A stretch of DNA of 64,000 nt. Origin: Polyangiaceae bacterium. GTDB taxonomy: Bacteria; Myxococcota_A; Polyangia; Polyangiales; Polyangiaceae. Under the pieces are notes generated by a model. The model was not told the DNA's origin and made no database searches. It worked only from the letters and a program-made list of their open reading frames with translations. Position numbers and translations under genes: made by a program. Shown in pieces: positions 36,118-46,513 of this stretch (position 1 is its first letter; every line of letters starts with the position of its first letter). The stretch covers positions 1-64,000 of the forward strand of contig JABFXY010000188.1 in NCBI GenBank assembly GCA_013361525.1, written 5' to 3'.

Positions 36118-36210
36118 TCGCGCCAAAGGCGCGCGATCACCAACGAGGTCGCGCCGAAGGCGCGCGATCACCAACGAGGTCGCGCCGAAGGCGCGCGATC
36201 ACCAACGATC
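36118..36210. repeat. Three tandem 31-bp repeats, each with a hairpin
   Basis: The unit tcgcgccgaaggcgcgcgat continues caccaacgagg and occurs three times head to tail (36118, 36149, 36180), the first with one change and the last diverging at its end. Each unit contains cgcgcc-gaa-ggcgcg, a six-bp stem with three-base loop. The third copy overlaps the last codons of the RRM gene. The array therefore forms a series of hairpins at the 3' end of that message. Confidence 0.85.
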
Positions 36211-36591
36211 GCGACGGTCGCCGCGACGGCTTCCGCCACCGCCACCCCCGCGACCACCACCACCACCGCCACGACCGCCGCCGCCGCCGAAGCCGCCGCC
36301 GCCGCCGCCACCACCGAAGCCGCCGCCGCCGCCGCCACCACGCGACCGCTCCTCGGCCTCGTTCACGCGGAGCGGACGACCGTCGAGCATCGCGCCATTC
36401 ATACCCTGAATGGCGTTCTGCGCTTCGGCCGACGAGCCCATCGTCACGAACGCGAAGCCGCGCGAACGACCGGTCTCACGGTCGGTCACGACGTGCGCGT
36501 CTTCGACGGTTCCAAACTGAGAAAATGCCTCACGGACGCTATCGGCCGTGGCGTTGAACGAAAGATTGCCCACGTAGAGTCGAGTACCCAT
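36199..36591 (-). CDS. Glycine-rich RRM RNA-binding protein
   Basis: A 130-residue protein with one RRM (residues 3-80): RNP2 is LYVGNL and RNP1 is RGFAFVTM, both intact. A Gly/Arg-rich tail of about 45 residues follows. This matches the bacterial RRM proteins (Rbp type) known from cyanobacteria and myxobacteria, several of which respond to cold. It probably binds single-stranded RNA. Its last codons form part of a hairpin repeat array. It lies 327 bases downstream of tolB on the same strand, far enough to suggest its own promoter. Confidence 0.92.
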   Translation of the reverse strand: MGTRLYVGNLSFNATADSVREAFSQFGTVEDAHVVTDRETGRSRGFAFVTMGSSAEAQNAIQGMNGAMLDGRPLRVNEAEERSRGGGGGGGFGGGGGGGGFGGGGGRGGGGGGRGGGGGGSRRGDRRDRW

Positions 36592-36918
36592 GGTGTCTGC
36601 ACTGTCTCGGGCCCTGCGACGGATCCTAGATTTCCGCCAGTGTCTCGACGAAAGGGGGCCACGAGACCCTTCCGAGGAGGTGGGGCCGCCCGCTGATTCG
36701 GAGCTCCCCGACAGCGCGGCAAGCCGCGCATCATGTTCTCGTGTCGCGTCGCAGAGAGTGGCTCGGATCCAAGAAGCGGAGACGTGCGACTTCGGCTACC
36801 GACGTGTCTTTACTGCGCGCCGACTATGGCGCCTCCCGCGCGAAAAATCAATCAGCCCGGGGCCAGTATTGTGCGCTCACCGCATGTGACGCCGCGCCAC
36901 GCGGTCGTTCACTCCGGT
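36592..36918. other. Intergenic region between tolB and the RRM gene, 327 bp
   Basis: No reading frame with gene-like composition is present. It holds one candidate promoter reading towards the RRM gene (described separately) and a small inverted repeat (gcgcc/ggcgc near 36818-36833). I see no clear terminator for tolB. Confidence 0.4.
36823..36851 (-). promoter_or_regulatory. Candidate sigma-70-like promoter for the RRM gene
   Basis: On the minus strand TTGATT (36851-36846) and CATAGT (36828-36823) are 17 bases apart, each matching four of six consensus positions. The start of the RRM gene is about 230 bases further on. That implies a long 5' leader, as in many cold-induced genes. In GC-rich DNA such matches are uncommon, but this is only a pattern match. 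Confidence 0.3.
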
Positions 36919-38274
36919 TCACTTCTTCTCCACGGCGTGGCTCGGCGGCAACCGGTCCCACCGGAGGGAGTCGCCCATGAGGGTCGAGATGCGCTTCGGC
37001 CGGCTCCCGCCGCCCAGGCGCATCACGTACAGGCCCTCGCCGCCCGGCTTGGTCGAGAAAAACGCGATCATTCGACCGTCGGGGCTGCACGCTGGGTAGT
37101 TGTTCGAGCCCATGCCCTGGGTGAGGCGAACCAGCTGCCCGCCGGTCTCGCCCGTCGCGACCAGGTCGAACTTTTTCCCGGCGCCGACCGCGAACACCGT
37201 CCGGATCCCGTCGGGGTGGCGGCAGAAGGTCGGTGCCGAGGCGAACAGCCCGTCCGGCGAGATGGGCTTGCCGTCGACGTAGACCCGCTGGCCGAACTTG
37301 CCTTCGCCGGCGAAAGCCAGCTTGCCGGTCGGGGTGAAGCCCGGGCGGAACGCCATTCCGATCGGCGACGCCTCTTTCAGCTGATCGAACGCCGGCCCGG
37401 TGTAGACCTTGATGGTGTCGCCGACGCCGATCGAAACGGCGATCTGGCTGTAGTCCTTGTTGAAGGCGAGACCGTAGACGCTGCCTTTGACGTTGGTCTT
37501 GACCGCCTTGGTCGGCTCGCTCGCCTTGAAAATCTTGTACTCGTCCTTGTTGACGCTCGCCGACCAGAACAGCTCGCCCCCGGATCCGTACGCGGGCGCG
37601 ATCGCGACGTGATCCTGCGGGGAAATCGGCTTCGCGTCGAAACCGTCGGAGTCGATGCGATACACGCGGCGGAGAGAGCCCGTCCCGGAGACGAACGTGA
37701 GGTGACTGAAGAAGCCGCCCTGCGTGCCCGTCAGCGCGCCGATGAGTTGGTCCGCGACGTAATGCGATTCCGTTCGGACGCGGTCGATCGGCACCTCGAA
37801 TCGCTTGTCGTAGACGGCCATGTCGCCCTGCGAAACCACGAACGCCTGGCCGCGGAGCTCGGCCTTCGTGTCCGAGAGCTTGCGGGCCGTGACCCGAAGG
37901 ATCGCCTCTGCGCCTTTGCCCTCGTAGGCCTTCACGTCGATCGACTCGCCGACGTACGGACCGTCGGGGAGCTTGTCGTCGGTGAGGATGTCGAACTCCC
38001 CCGACAGCTCGATGTCCCGTCGGACGACGCTGAAGAGGTTCACGTTCTCCATGTCCGTCGCCGTGGAGGAGAGGACCGCGATCTTCGGCAGCGGAATCTG
38101 CGTCGCGGCATCGGCCGGAACGACGATGTTCGCCAGCGGATCGTCCTCGGCCTTCGCCGCGGGCTGAGCCTGCGCCGTTTCCGGGAGGATGGGTGCCCCT
38201 CCGAGCACCGTCGCGAGCGCGACGCCTACGGCTGCAGCCAATTTCCAGCGATATCTCTTCGATTCGTGCGTCAT
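36919..38274 (-). CDS. tolB: TolB, periplasmic beta-propeller protein of the Tol-Pal system
   Basis: A 451-residue protein with a Sec signal ending near AQA. A TolB N-terminal domain comes next (IAVLSSTATD, FDILTDDKLPD), then a C-terminal beta-propeller with repeats such as NNYPACSPDGRMIAFFS. ATG at 38274 follows gaggaac. It is the last gene of the pal-tolQ-tolR-tolA-tolB cluster. TolB bridges the inner-membrane Tol proteins and Pal during outer-membrane constriction at division. The 91-base gap after tolA shows no obvious terminator. Confidence 0.9.
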   Translation of the reverse strand: MTHESKRYRWKLAAAVGVALATVLGGAPILPETAQAQPAAKAEDDPLANIVVPADAATQIPLPKIAVLSSTATDMENVNLFSVVRRDIELSGEFDILTDDKLPDGPYVGESIDVKAYEGKGAEAILRVTARKLSDTKAELRGQAFVVSQGDMAVYDKRFEVPIDRVRTESHYVADQLIGALTGTQGGFFSHLTFVSGTGSLRRVYRIDSDGFDAKPISPQDHVAIAPAYGSGGELFWSASVNKDEYKIFKASEPTKAVKTNVKGSVYGLAFNKDYSQIAVSIGVGDTIKVYTGPAFDQLKEASPIGMAFRPGFTPTGKLAFAGEGKFGQRVYVDGKPISPDGLFASAPTFCRHPDGIRTVFAVGAGKKFDLVATGETGGQLVRLTQGMGSNNYPACSPDGRMIAFFSTKPGGEGLYVMRLGGGSRPKRISTLMGDSLRWDRLPPSHAVEKK

Positions 38275-38365
38275 CGTTCCTCGGGGCTCACTCGGCCTGC
38301 CGGGTGAGGGAGCGGCAGCGTCCGGTTGGACGAGGCCGCACGCCGACTTCTTCTTCAATTCGGCG

Positions 38366-39382
38366 TCAGTTGCAACCCGACCCGCACGTGAGGGTGACGC
38401 CCTGCGAAGGTTTCATGAGCTGTGGATAATCCTCCGGGGGCGGTGGAACCTGCTTGCCCACCTTCGACTGCAGGTGCGCTTTGGCCGCCGCATCGAACGC
38501 GGGGTTTCCGCTCGACCCGAGGGAAAAGCCCGTGATCGTGCCGTCGGGGCTGATAGTTACGCTTCCGCCGGCGCGAAGCTTCTTCATTTCCTCTGGTGGG
38601 AGGCCGAGGCCGGATACCGCGAATCCAGCACGCAAGAAGGCCGAAAGCTTCCCGGCGTACGCGTTCGCGATGTGCGACGGGATGCAGTTCGGATCTCCTT
38701 CGGCGCACCCTCCGCCGCCACCTTGGGAGGTACCCCCGGCGTCGTCCGTCGTCGCATCGGGGCCGGCGTCCTCGCCCGAGGGCTTGTCCGTCCCGCTGTC
38801 GCCGCCGTCTTCCGGCGCCGCGTCGTTGTCGTTGGACGCGACCTCCGCGTCCTTCGGCTCGAGGCTCTCGTCCGTCTTGCCCCAATCGCGCTCGACCTTG
38901 CCGGCGTCGGGGATGTCGTCGTTCTCGACCTTGGTCGACGCAGTCGTCGTGTCGGGCGGTTTGATCGGCGTCGCTTGAATCGCCTTCTTCACGGCTTCGG
39001 GCGCACGATCCCACTCGGGTGGCAGGACCGCCTTCTTACCGGCCTTTTCGGCGGCGGCGATCGCGTCCGAGTCGATCACCGGTTTGACCGCGACGATCTC
39101 CTCCGGCGGTTTGCACTCCCAAGCGTCGGCCTCGCAGGTCGGCTGCTCGCCCTCCGGACAAGAGGGCGGAGGCGCAGAGCACGAAGGTCTGCACTCCCAG
39201 CCGCCTGGGCCGCACTTCGCGATCTCTCCGGCGGGACAAGAAGGCGGCGGCGTGGCCAAGCACTTGTCCTCTTTCTTGGAGAGGTACATGACGGTGCCCG
39301 TGCCGACCTGCACGCAGATCGCGATGATGATCGCCGAAGCGATCTCCCAGGCTTCGAAGTCGCGGTAGGCCGAGGACGCCAT
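38366..39382 (-). CDS. tolA: TolA/TonB-like protein with duplicated cysteine-rich segment
   Basis: A 338-residue protein with an N-terminal transmembrane helix (about 14-33). A cysteine-rich stretch holds two tandem units (PPPSC, C57, WEC at 45-64; PPPSC, C83, WEC at 71-90) with identical spacing. A long acidic Pro/Asp/Thr linker (about 95-230) leads to a C-terminal domain with AGGSVTISPDGTITGFSL and FDAAAKAHLQS, the TonB/TolA C-terminal pattern. Its place after tolR supports a TolA role. The cysteine block is unusual for TolA, which normally has a plain helical middle. Confidence 0.78.
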   Translation of the reverse strand: MASSAYRDFEAWEIASAIIIAICVQVGTGTVMYLSKKEDKCLATPPPSCPAGEIAKCGPGGWECRPSCSAPPPSCPEGEQPTCEADAWECKPPEEIVAVKPVIDSDAIAAAEKAGKKAVLPPEWDRAPEAVKKAIQATPIKPPDTTTASTKVENDDIPDAGKVERDWGKTDESLEPKDAEVASNDNDAAPEDGGDSGTDKPSGEDAGPDATTDDAGGTSQGGGGGCAEGDPNCIPSHIANAYAGKLSAFLRAGFAVSGLGLPPEEMKKLRAGGSVTISPDGTITGFSLGSSGNPAFDAAAKAHLQSKVGKQVPPPPEDYPQLMKPSQGVTLTCGSGCN

Positions 39383-39385
39383 CCG

Positions 39386-39856
39386 TTATTTCTTCGGCTT
39401 CTCGGCTTCCGTGTCGTCCTGAAGCTCGGGCTGGACCATCAGGTTCAAGTTGTTGACGCCCGCGCGGCGAGCCGCGGCGACGACCCGCGCGACGATGCCG
39501 TAGCGCGCGTCCTTGTCGGCGCGGATGTAGAGCTCCTTCTCCTTCTGGATTCGCTCGTCCTTGATGAAGTAGCTCTCGAGTGTCTGCGTGATGTCTTCCT
39601 CGTCCTTCTCTTTGCCGCGGGCCGAGATGAAGACCTTTTCGTCTTTGGTGATGCTGATGACGAGCTTCGCGTCTTTGACGGGCGCTTCCGTCGCTTGAAC
39701 GTCGGGGAGCTTGATCTTCAGCCCCGTCGCGAGAAGCGGCGCCGTGACCATGAAGATGATGAGCAACACCAACATGACGTCGACGAACGGCGTCACGTTG
39801 ATGTCTGCGAACCCTGCGCCGAAGCGCCTCCGGCCTCCGCCGACGCTCGCTCCCAT
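39386..39856 (-). CDS. tolR: TolR/ExbD-family protein
   Basis: A 156-residue protein: short cytoplasmic end, one transmembrane helix with the family signature INVTPFVDVMLVLLIIFMVT including the proton-path aspartate, then a periplasmic domain (ELYIRADKDARYGIVARVV). The C-terminus is charged. It forms the inner-membrane proton channel with TolQ and drives TolA. It starts 3 bases after the tolQ stop and ends 3 bases before tolA. Confidence 0.93.
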   Translation of the reverse strand: MGASVGGGRRRFGAGFADINVTPFVDVMLVLLIIFMVTAPLLATGLKIKLPDVQATEAPVKDAKLVISITKDEKVFISARGKEKDEEDITQTLESYFIKDERIQKEKELYIRADKDARYGIVARVVAAARRAGVNNLNLMVQPELQDDTEAEKPKK

Positions 39857-39859
39857 CCG

Positions 39860-40603
39860 TCAGCCCCCCGCGTAGCTTTGGTAAGCGGGCGGCTGGGAGC
39901 CGACGCGCGACTGCGCGATCGTCTTGTCCGCGGCGACGGCGAGGCGTTGGTCGCTCTCGGCGACGAGATGGACCCACGCGTCGGTGGCGGCCTCGAGCTC
40001 CGAGATGAGGTCTTCGAGGCGTCGGTTGAGCAGGTTGTAGAAAATGAGCGCGGGGATCGCGGCGAGCAGACCGACCGCCGTGGCGATGAGCGCCTCGCTG
40101 ATCGCCGGGCCGATCTTGTCGAGGCTCGTCTCGCCGCTTTCACCGATTACCCAGAAGGTCTGGAGGATGCCCCAGACCGTTCCGAACAATCCGATGAACG
40201 GCGCGGACGACGCGATCGATGCGAGGACGGTCAACATGCGACCGCCTCGCTGCTGCTCTTCCACGACGGCGCGTTTGGCCATCGACTCGAGCACCTTCTC
40301 GCTTCCCCCGCGGCGTGAGAGCGCGAGCACCACGCGACCACCGGGGGAGTCGGTGCTGCGCTGGGCCACGGCGAAGAGGTCCTTCGCGTCGAGGAGGTTG
40401 AACACCTCTTTTTCGAAGCGATGGAGGGCCGAGCGCATCCGTCCGAGCTGGAGGGCTTTGAGGATCGCGATGACCCAGCCCATCACGGCCATGACGATGA
40501 GAATCACCAGCACCGCCAAAACCGCGCCGGTCGAATCCAGCGCCGTTTCGAGCGGTGTCTTTCGCGGCGCTTCAGCCGCGATCGAAGCGAGGAAGGAGGT
40601 CAT
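39860..40603 (-). CDS. tolQ: TolQ/ExbB/MotA-family proton channel protein
   Basis: A 247-residue protein with three hydrophobic helices. The conserved region ASIASSAPFIGLFGTVWGIL and SEALIATAVGLLAAIPALIFYN is the TolQ/ExbB signature. ATG at 40603 follows aaggaggt. The longer frame would run into pal. It works with TolR in the inner membrane. It starts 11 bases after the pal stop. Confidence 0.93.
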   Translation of the reverse strand: MTSFLASIAAEAPRKTPLETALDSTGAVLAVLVILIVMAVMGWVIAILKALQLGRMRSALHRFEKEVFNLLDAKDLFAVAQRSTDSPGGRVVLALSRRGGSEKVLESMAKRAVVEEQQRGGRMLTVLASIASSAPFIGLFGTVWGILQTFWVIGESGETSLDKIGPAISEALIATAVGLLAAIPALIFYNLLNRRLEDLISELEAATDAWVHLVAESDQRLAVAADKTIAQSRVGSQPPAYQSYAGG

Positions 40604-40614
40604 CGGTCGTCGAA

Positions 40615-41166
40615 CTACTCGGCGAGGACGATCTCGACGCGACGGTCTTTCGCCCAGCCGCTCTCGTCGGTTCCGGTCGCCTCGAACTCGCCCTTGGAGC
40701 TCGTCGCCATGCGGCTGTTCTCGAGTCCCTTCTTCGCGAGGAACGATTGGATCGAGCCTGCGCGCTTCTGGCCGAGGCCGAGGTTGTACTCCGTCTCGCC
40801 GCGCGGATCGGCGTGACCGATGAGCTTCATCCCTTTGCCCTTGAGCGGACCCGAGATGAAGCATCGCGCTACGGCATCGAGCACGTTCGCGGCCTCCGGC
40901 GACACCTCGGCGGAATCGAATGAGAACGGCGCCGACGGCATGTCGCCGCACGCCTTGATGATCTTGTCGTCGATCTTCACCGAGCTCTGGCTGTCGTCAC
41001 CCTTCGAGCCGTCCGATGTCTTTGCCGGCGGCGCAGTGCGTGCGTTGGCGTCGTCCGGCGTCTTCGCTTCTTCCTCTTTGCAGCCGACCGCGACTAGCGC
41101 GCAGCATGCAGCGGTGATCGCCAGGCCGCGAAGCCTCGCGCTCAATCCCGTAATCTTGCTGGTCAT
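40615..41166 (-). CDS. pal: Pal, peptidoglycan-associated OmpA-like lipoprotein
   Basis: A 183-residue lipoprotein with lipobox VAVGC (C29), a Ser/Lys/Asp-rich linker and an OmpA-like peptidoglycan-binding domain (IGHADPRGETEYNLGLGQKRA, about 113-133). caaggaggaacag precedes the ATG. It anchors the outer membrane to the wall and is the recruiting partner of TolB. Here it is the first gene of the cluster, whereas in E. coli it follows tolB. Confidence 0.92.
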   Translation of the reverse strand: MTSKITGLSARLRGLAITAACCALVAVGCKEEEAKTPDDANARTAPPAKTSDGSKGDDSQSSVKIDDKIIKACGDMPSAPFSFDSAEVSPEAANVLDAVARCFISGPLKGKGMKLIGHADPRGETEYNLGLGQKRAGSIQSFLAKKGLENSRMATSSKGEFEATGTDESGWAKDRRVEIVLAE

Positions 41167-41292
41167 CTGTTCCTCCTTGGGTTGGCTGACGAGATCTGGC
41201 CTACCACGGACGCGCTCTCAAGCAAAACACCGCGTCGGGTGAGGCAACATGCACTCTGGGCAAGGCAAGAGGCTCGTGGTAGGCCGCGCGAA

Positions 41293-41727
41293 ATGGGACT
41301 CGCAGAAGCGCTGAAGGACGACACGAAGAAGACGGCCATCATCGACGACGCGATCAAGCTCGTCGACGACGAGGTTGCCTCGAAGAGCGGCATTTCCGGA
41401 TTCGCTGTAAAAAAGGGCTACGACGCTGTGAAGAGCATCAAGCCCGGCTTCGTCCGCGAAGCGGTCGAACGACTTCTTCCGGACATGGCGGTGAAGGTCG
41501 AGCCGCTGTGGAACGACGGCAAGAAGAGCGGTCAGCCGCGCGCCCATCTCGAGAAGAACAAAGCTCAGGTCGCGGACGCGCTCCTCTCCGTCACCGACGC
41601 GAAGGTCGAGCACGCGAAGAGCGGCCTCGTGAAGAGCACGTACAAGATGCTCCGCGGCTCGGCGAAGAAGCACGTCGAAGAGGCGATTCCGCGCCTCGGC
41701 GGTCTCCTCGAGAAACACGCCGGCTGA
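41293..41727 (+). CDS. DUF6918-like small protein
   Basis: A 144-residue soluble, helical, Lys/Ala-rich protein. The pattern VDDEVASKSGISGFAVKKGYDAVKSIKPGF matches my recollection of the DUF6918 family in actinobacteria and myxobacteria; no function is known. The ATG at 41293 follows a weak gcgcg. It is divergent from pal across 126 bases and precedes the desaturase-family gene by 116 bases. Confidence 0.72.
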   Translation: MGLAEALKDDTKKTAIIDDAIKLVDDEVASKSGISGFAVKKGYDAVKSIKPGFVREAVERLLPDMAVKVEPLWNDGKKSGQPRAHLEKNKAQVADALLSVTDAKVEHAKSGLVKSTYKMLRGSAKKHVEEAIPRLGGLLEKHAG

Positions 41728-41843
41728 TCGCGAGCTCGAACGAACGAGCAGCGGGGAGCGACGAAGGCGGCCCTTGGCGCGCCCCCGGCACGGCCCATAA
41801 TCCGCGTTCGGGCGCGCGCGGTCGCAGCGCCCGCGGATTCGCT

Positions 41844-42617
41844 ATGCCGGACTTCCTTCGCGGATTGTCGACGGCGGCGCTCGGCGCCGTCGTCTTCGGG
41901 TTCTTCGCGCTCCTGACGATCGGGAGCGTCGCGCTCGGCTTCGCCGCGGAACGCGCAAAGCCGGAGCAAAAGATCTTCGACGTTCCTCGCTGGGCGGGAC
42001 AGCTCCGCTTCGAGGCCGCGGGCAACGTCGTGTTCGTCGCGGTGACGACGGCGGCGTTCACGGCCGCGCTCGCGAGCGGCGCCGTGCGATTCGGCGAAGC
42101 GGTCGCGCGCGGCTTCGCGACCTTCTTCGCGATGATGATCGGCTTTCAGGTCTTCTATTACGGCCTGCACCGCGCCATGCACACGAAGGCGCTCCTGCGC
42201 TTTCATCGCTGGCACCATCGCTCGCAGGTCACGAGCGCGCTCTCCGCGCAATCGGTGAGCTTCGTCGAGGCGTGCGCGTGGATGATCGGCTACGTGGGCT
42301 TGCCGATCCTGCTCTCGCAGGTCGTGCCGATCAGCTTCTTCGGGTGGCTCGCGTACATGGTCTTCAACGTGTCGGGGAACATCGTCGGCCACGCGAACGT
42401 CGAGCTCACGTCCAAGGCCGGCGCGACACGTTCCGCGAGCGTCGTCGCGAACCCGTTCGTCTACCACGCGCTCCACCACGCACGCTGGACGGGGCACTAC
42501 AGCTTCCAGGCGGCGACGATGGATCGGCTGTTTCGTACCGAATACGGCGATTGGCCGGCGCTTTACGAGCGGGTGGCGAACGGGCGGCCCATGAAGACCC
42601 TACAGGACAAGGGCTAG
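41844..42617 (+). CDS. Sterol desaturase/fatty acid hydroxylase family membrane protein
   Basis: A 257-residue integral membrane di-iron enzyme. The histidine clusters HRAMH, HRWHH and HALHH (about residues 108, 118 and 215) supply the diiron site, and there are about four hydrophobic spans. The family hydroxylates or desaturates sterols, fatty acids or sphingoid lipids. Polyangia make sterols and unusual lipids, so a lipid substrate is likely. ATG at 41844 gives the first transmembrane helix soon after. A perfect hairpin follows the stop. Confidence 0.85.
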   Translation: MPDFLRGLSTAALGAVVFGFFALLTIGSVALGFAAERAKPEQKIFDVPRWAGQLRFEAAGNVVFVAVTTAAFTAALASGAVRFGEAVARGFATFFAMMIGFQVFYYGLHRAMHTKALLRFHRWHHRSQVTSALSAQSVSFVEACAWMIGYVGLPILLSQVVPISFFGWLAYMVFNVSGNIVGHANVELTSKAGATRSASVVANPFVYHALHHARWTGHYSFQAATMDRLFRTEYGDWPALYERVANGRPMKTLQDKG

Positions 42618-42621
42618 ACCG

Positions 42622-42640
42622 CGGTTCCTCCGAGGAACCG
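42622..42640 (+). terminator. Hairpin after the desaturase-family gene
   Basis: cggttcct and aggaaccg form a perfect 8-bp stem with a three-base loop, 4 bases after the stop codon. No T-run follows. It separates the gene from fusA. Confidence 0.55.
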
Positions 42641-42736
42641 GCCACACCTGGCCCGAAACCGAAGAATTCCCTAGCGCACGCGGGCAAGGACCATTAAGTA
42701 CCCGCGCGACTCACTCTAGGGAGAAGGTTTTCGGCT

Positions 42737-44821
<2,085 letters not shown>

Positions 44822-44830
44822 CTCGAGGAC

Positions 44831-44854
44831 GTTCGCGCAATCCCTTGCGCGAAC
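44831..44854 (+). terminator. Hairpin after fusA
   Basis: gttcgcgcaa and ttgcgcgaac form a perfect 10-bp stem with loop tccc, 9 bases after the fusA stop. No T-run follows. Confidence 0.65.
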
Positions 44855-44875
44855 TGGAAACTGAGCTCCCCCCAA

Positions 44876-44904
44876 CCCCCCTCCCGCCTTCGGCGCGAGG
44901 GGGG
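44876..44904. terminator. Second GC hairpin between fusA and the glycosylase gene
   Basis: cccccctc and gagggggg pair, with an inner gcc-ttc-ggc stem. It lies 22 bases past the first hairpin. Together they should isolate the highly expressed fusA from its neighbour. Confidence 0.5.
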
Positions 44905-44968
44905 CTCGCGGTTTGTGACACCGTCATCGCATTGTGTCGGCGCTTCTCAGCGTCTACATGCGGCGGCG

Positions 44969-45598
44969 ATGCCTGCACCGCGCCGTCTCGCGCTGCTTCG
45001 CGAATTGCACGAGGAGCTCGACGCCTGCCAGGCGTGCCCGGGCATGATCGGCCCCGTCGTTCACGGTCCGGCGATTCAGAGCCCCGTGTTTCTCCTGGGC
45101 CAAGCGCCCGGTGTGCACGAGGGCAAGTTCAACAAGCCCTTTGCCTGGACGGCCGGCAAGACGCTCTTTCGATGGTTTCAGGAAGCAACGGGCGCCGATG
45201 AAGAGACGATTCGCGCCTGCGTGTATTTCGCTGCGGTCGCGCGTTGTTTTCCGGGCAAAGCAAAAGGTGGTGGCGGCGATCGTCGGCCCAACCCGACCGA
45301 GATCGAGCAGTGCCGCACGTTCATCGAGCGCGAGGTCGCGATCCTCAAGCCGAAGCTCATCGTGCCCGTCGGGACGCTCGCGATAAGCGAGGTCCTCGGT
45401 CACAAGGGCCCGCTCGTCGACGTCATCGGAACCGTCCAGCACGCGCGCTATCACGGTGTCGACCTCGACGTGATCGCGTTGCCTCATCCGAGCGGTGCAT
45501 CGACGTGGCATCGCGTCGAGCCGGGCAAGACGCTGCTCAAGAGAGCACTTGAGCTTCTCGCGGCTCACCCTGCGATGGTGGAAGCGCTGAGAAACTGA
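44969..45598 (+). CDS. Uracil-DNA glycosylase, family 4/5-like with Fe-S cysteines
   Basis: A 209-residue enzyme. Motif A reads GQAPGVHEG (44-52) and motif B HPSGAS (H173). Cysteines C20, C23, C93 and C115 match the Fe-S ligands of family 4 enzymes, with the typical RCFPGK and PNPTEIEQC spacing. Gln replaces the usual Glu of GEAPG. It would excise uracil from DNA. ATG at 44969 is preferred because it begins just before the first cysteine pair; a frame from 44915 is possible. Confidence 0.85.
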   Translation: MPAPRRLALLRELHEELDACQACPGMIGPVVHGPAIQSPVFLLGQAPGVHEGKFNKPFAWTAGKTLFRWFQEATGADEETIRACVYFAAVARCFPGKAKGGGGDRRPNPTEIEQCRTFIEREVAILKPKLIVPVGTLAISEVLGHKGPLVDVIGTVQHARYHGVDLDVIALPHPSGASTWHRVEPGKTLLKRALELLAAHPAMVEALRN

Positions 45599-45648
45599 GG
45601 ACAGCACGCTAACTTTACGTTCGCGGCCGGATTGTCTAAGCCCGAGGC

Positions 45649-46134
45649 ATGACCTCGAACCGCTCTTTCGCCGCGATCGCGATTCTCCTCGTGACCGCGA
45701 TTGGCTGTGGCGACGACACCAGCGACGGCGGGGCCGGCGGCGGTGGTAGCTCCGCAGACGGTGGCAACGGAACCGGCGGAACACCTTCTTCGGACGGTGG
45801 CTCCGGAGGCAGCGCCGATACCGTCGGCGGTGGCGGGACTGGCGGGACCGGCGGCACAGCGGAAGAGTGTCCCGAGCCGCCCGTCCTCGAATACGACAAG
45901 AACGAGTGCCTGACCGCAGACGGCGCCGCGCAATTCTGCGGTGCCGAGTCGGACCAGACGGTTTGTGCGTTCGCCATTCAATGCGGCTTCGCGACCGACG
46001 AGGCGCAATGCAATGTCGACTGCGTCGACAACAGCGCGACGCATTGCTACGGCGACTCGAACGTCTCCTGCGCGGTCGGCGCGATGTGCGACAACGATTG
46101 CGAGACGTTCCAGGCGTGCGGCATCGTGCTCTGA
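45649..46134 (+). CDS. Small cysteine-rich lipoprotein with Gly/Ser-rich linker
   Basis: A 161-residue protein with lipobox TAIGC (C20) and a Gly/Ser/Asp/Thr-rich linker of about 45 residues. The C-terminal domain has ten cysteines (CLTADGAAQFC, CNVDCVDNSATHC, CDNDC). No family is recognised. It resembles in layout the lipoprotein at 21614-22624 and is probably a surface protein. It is a single gene converging on the amphi-Trp gene. Confidence 0.75.
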   Translation: MTSNRSFAAIAILLVTAIGCGDDTSDGGAGGGGSSADGGNGTGGTPSSDGGSGGSADTVGGGGTGGTGGTAEECPEPPVLEYDKNECLTADGAAQFCGAESDQTVCAFAIQCGFATDEAQCNVDCVDNSATHCYGDSNVSCAVGAMCDNDCETFQACGIVL

Positions 46135-46150
46135 CAGAGCACGCTGCGAC

Positions 46151-46366
46151 TCAGCCCGAACGCTCCCACACGAGCTCGAGCGACAGCTCTTCGCGGTCGC
46201 CTTCGACCTCGTGCTCGATCTGCAACGTCGCCGACGCCGGCACCACGAAGCGCTTGTTTTCGACCTGAATCCGGAACGGCTCGCCGCGCTCCAGCGTGTC
46301 GGCGAGCCGCCGCAGCGTGTCGATGAACTTCGCGCGATCGACCTGTTTCTCGACGTCTCTTTCCAT
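46151..46366 (-). CDS. Amphi-Trp domain protein
   Basis: A 71-residue protein with the pattern FIDTLRRLADTLERGEPF, then a beta region FVVPASATLQIEHEVEGD and LSLELVW, matching the amphi-Trp domain known from archaea and bacteria. Its function is unknown. ATG at 46366 is taken; a TTG at 46402 would add twelve residues. It converges on the small lipoprotein gene and is divergent from the tyrosine operon. Confidence 0.7.
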   Translation of the reverse strand: MERDVEKQVDRAKFIDTLRRLADTLERGEPFRIQVENKRFVVPASATLQIEHEVEGDREELSLELVWERSG

Positions 46367-46480
46367 GCGCGAACGGTCGAACGTCTCGACCCCGTGCGTC
46401 AAGATGCCACCCGATCGTGTGGCATGGACGTCTGGTCGCCGACCGCAAAAAGATGCGCTAGGGTCCGCGCAAATCGGCGC

Positions 46481-46507
46481 GCCGTCGTGCCGACGCGAGG
46501 AAAACAA
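46481..46507 (+). repeat. 27-bp direct repeat, first copy
   Basis: gccgtcgtgccgacgcgagg plus aaaacaa is repeated exactly at 46571-46597, 90 bases downstream. Each copy brings a gagga ribosome-binding-like motif directly before an ATG. Confidence 0.9.
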
Positions 46508-46513
46508 ATGTCG

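Noticed and set aside
36118..36210. CRISPR-like array.
   Set aside because: The 31-bp units are directly adjacent, with no spacers, and each is a hairpin; no cas gene is near.
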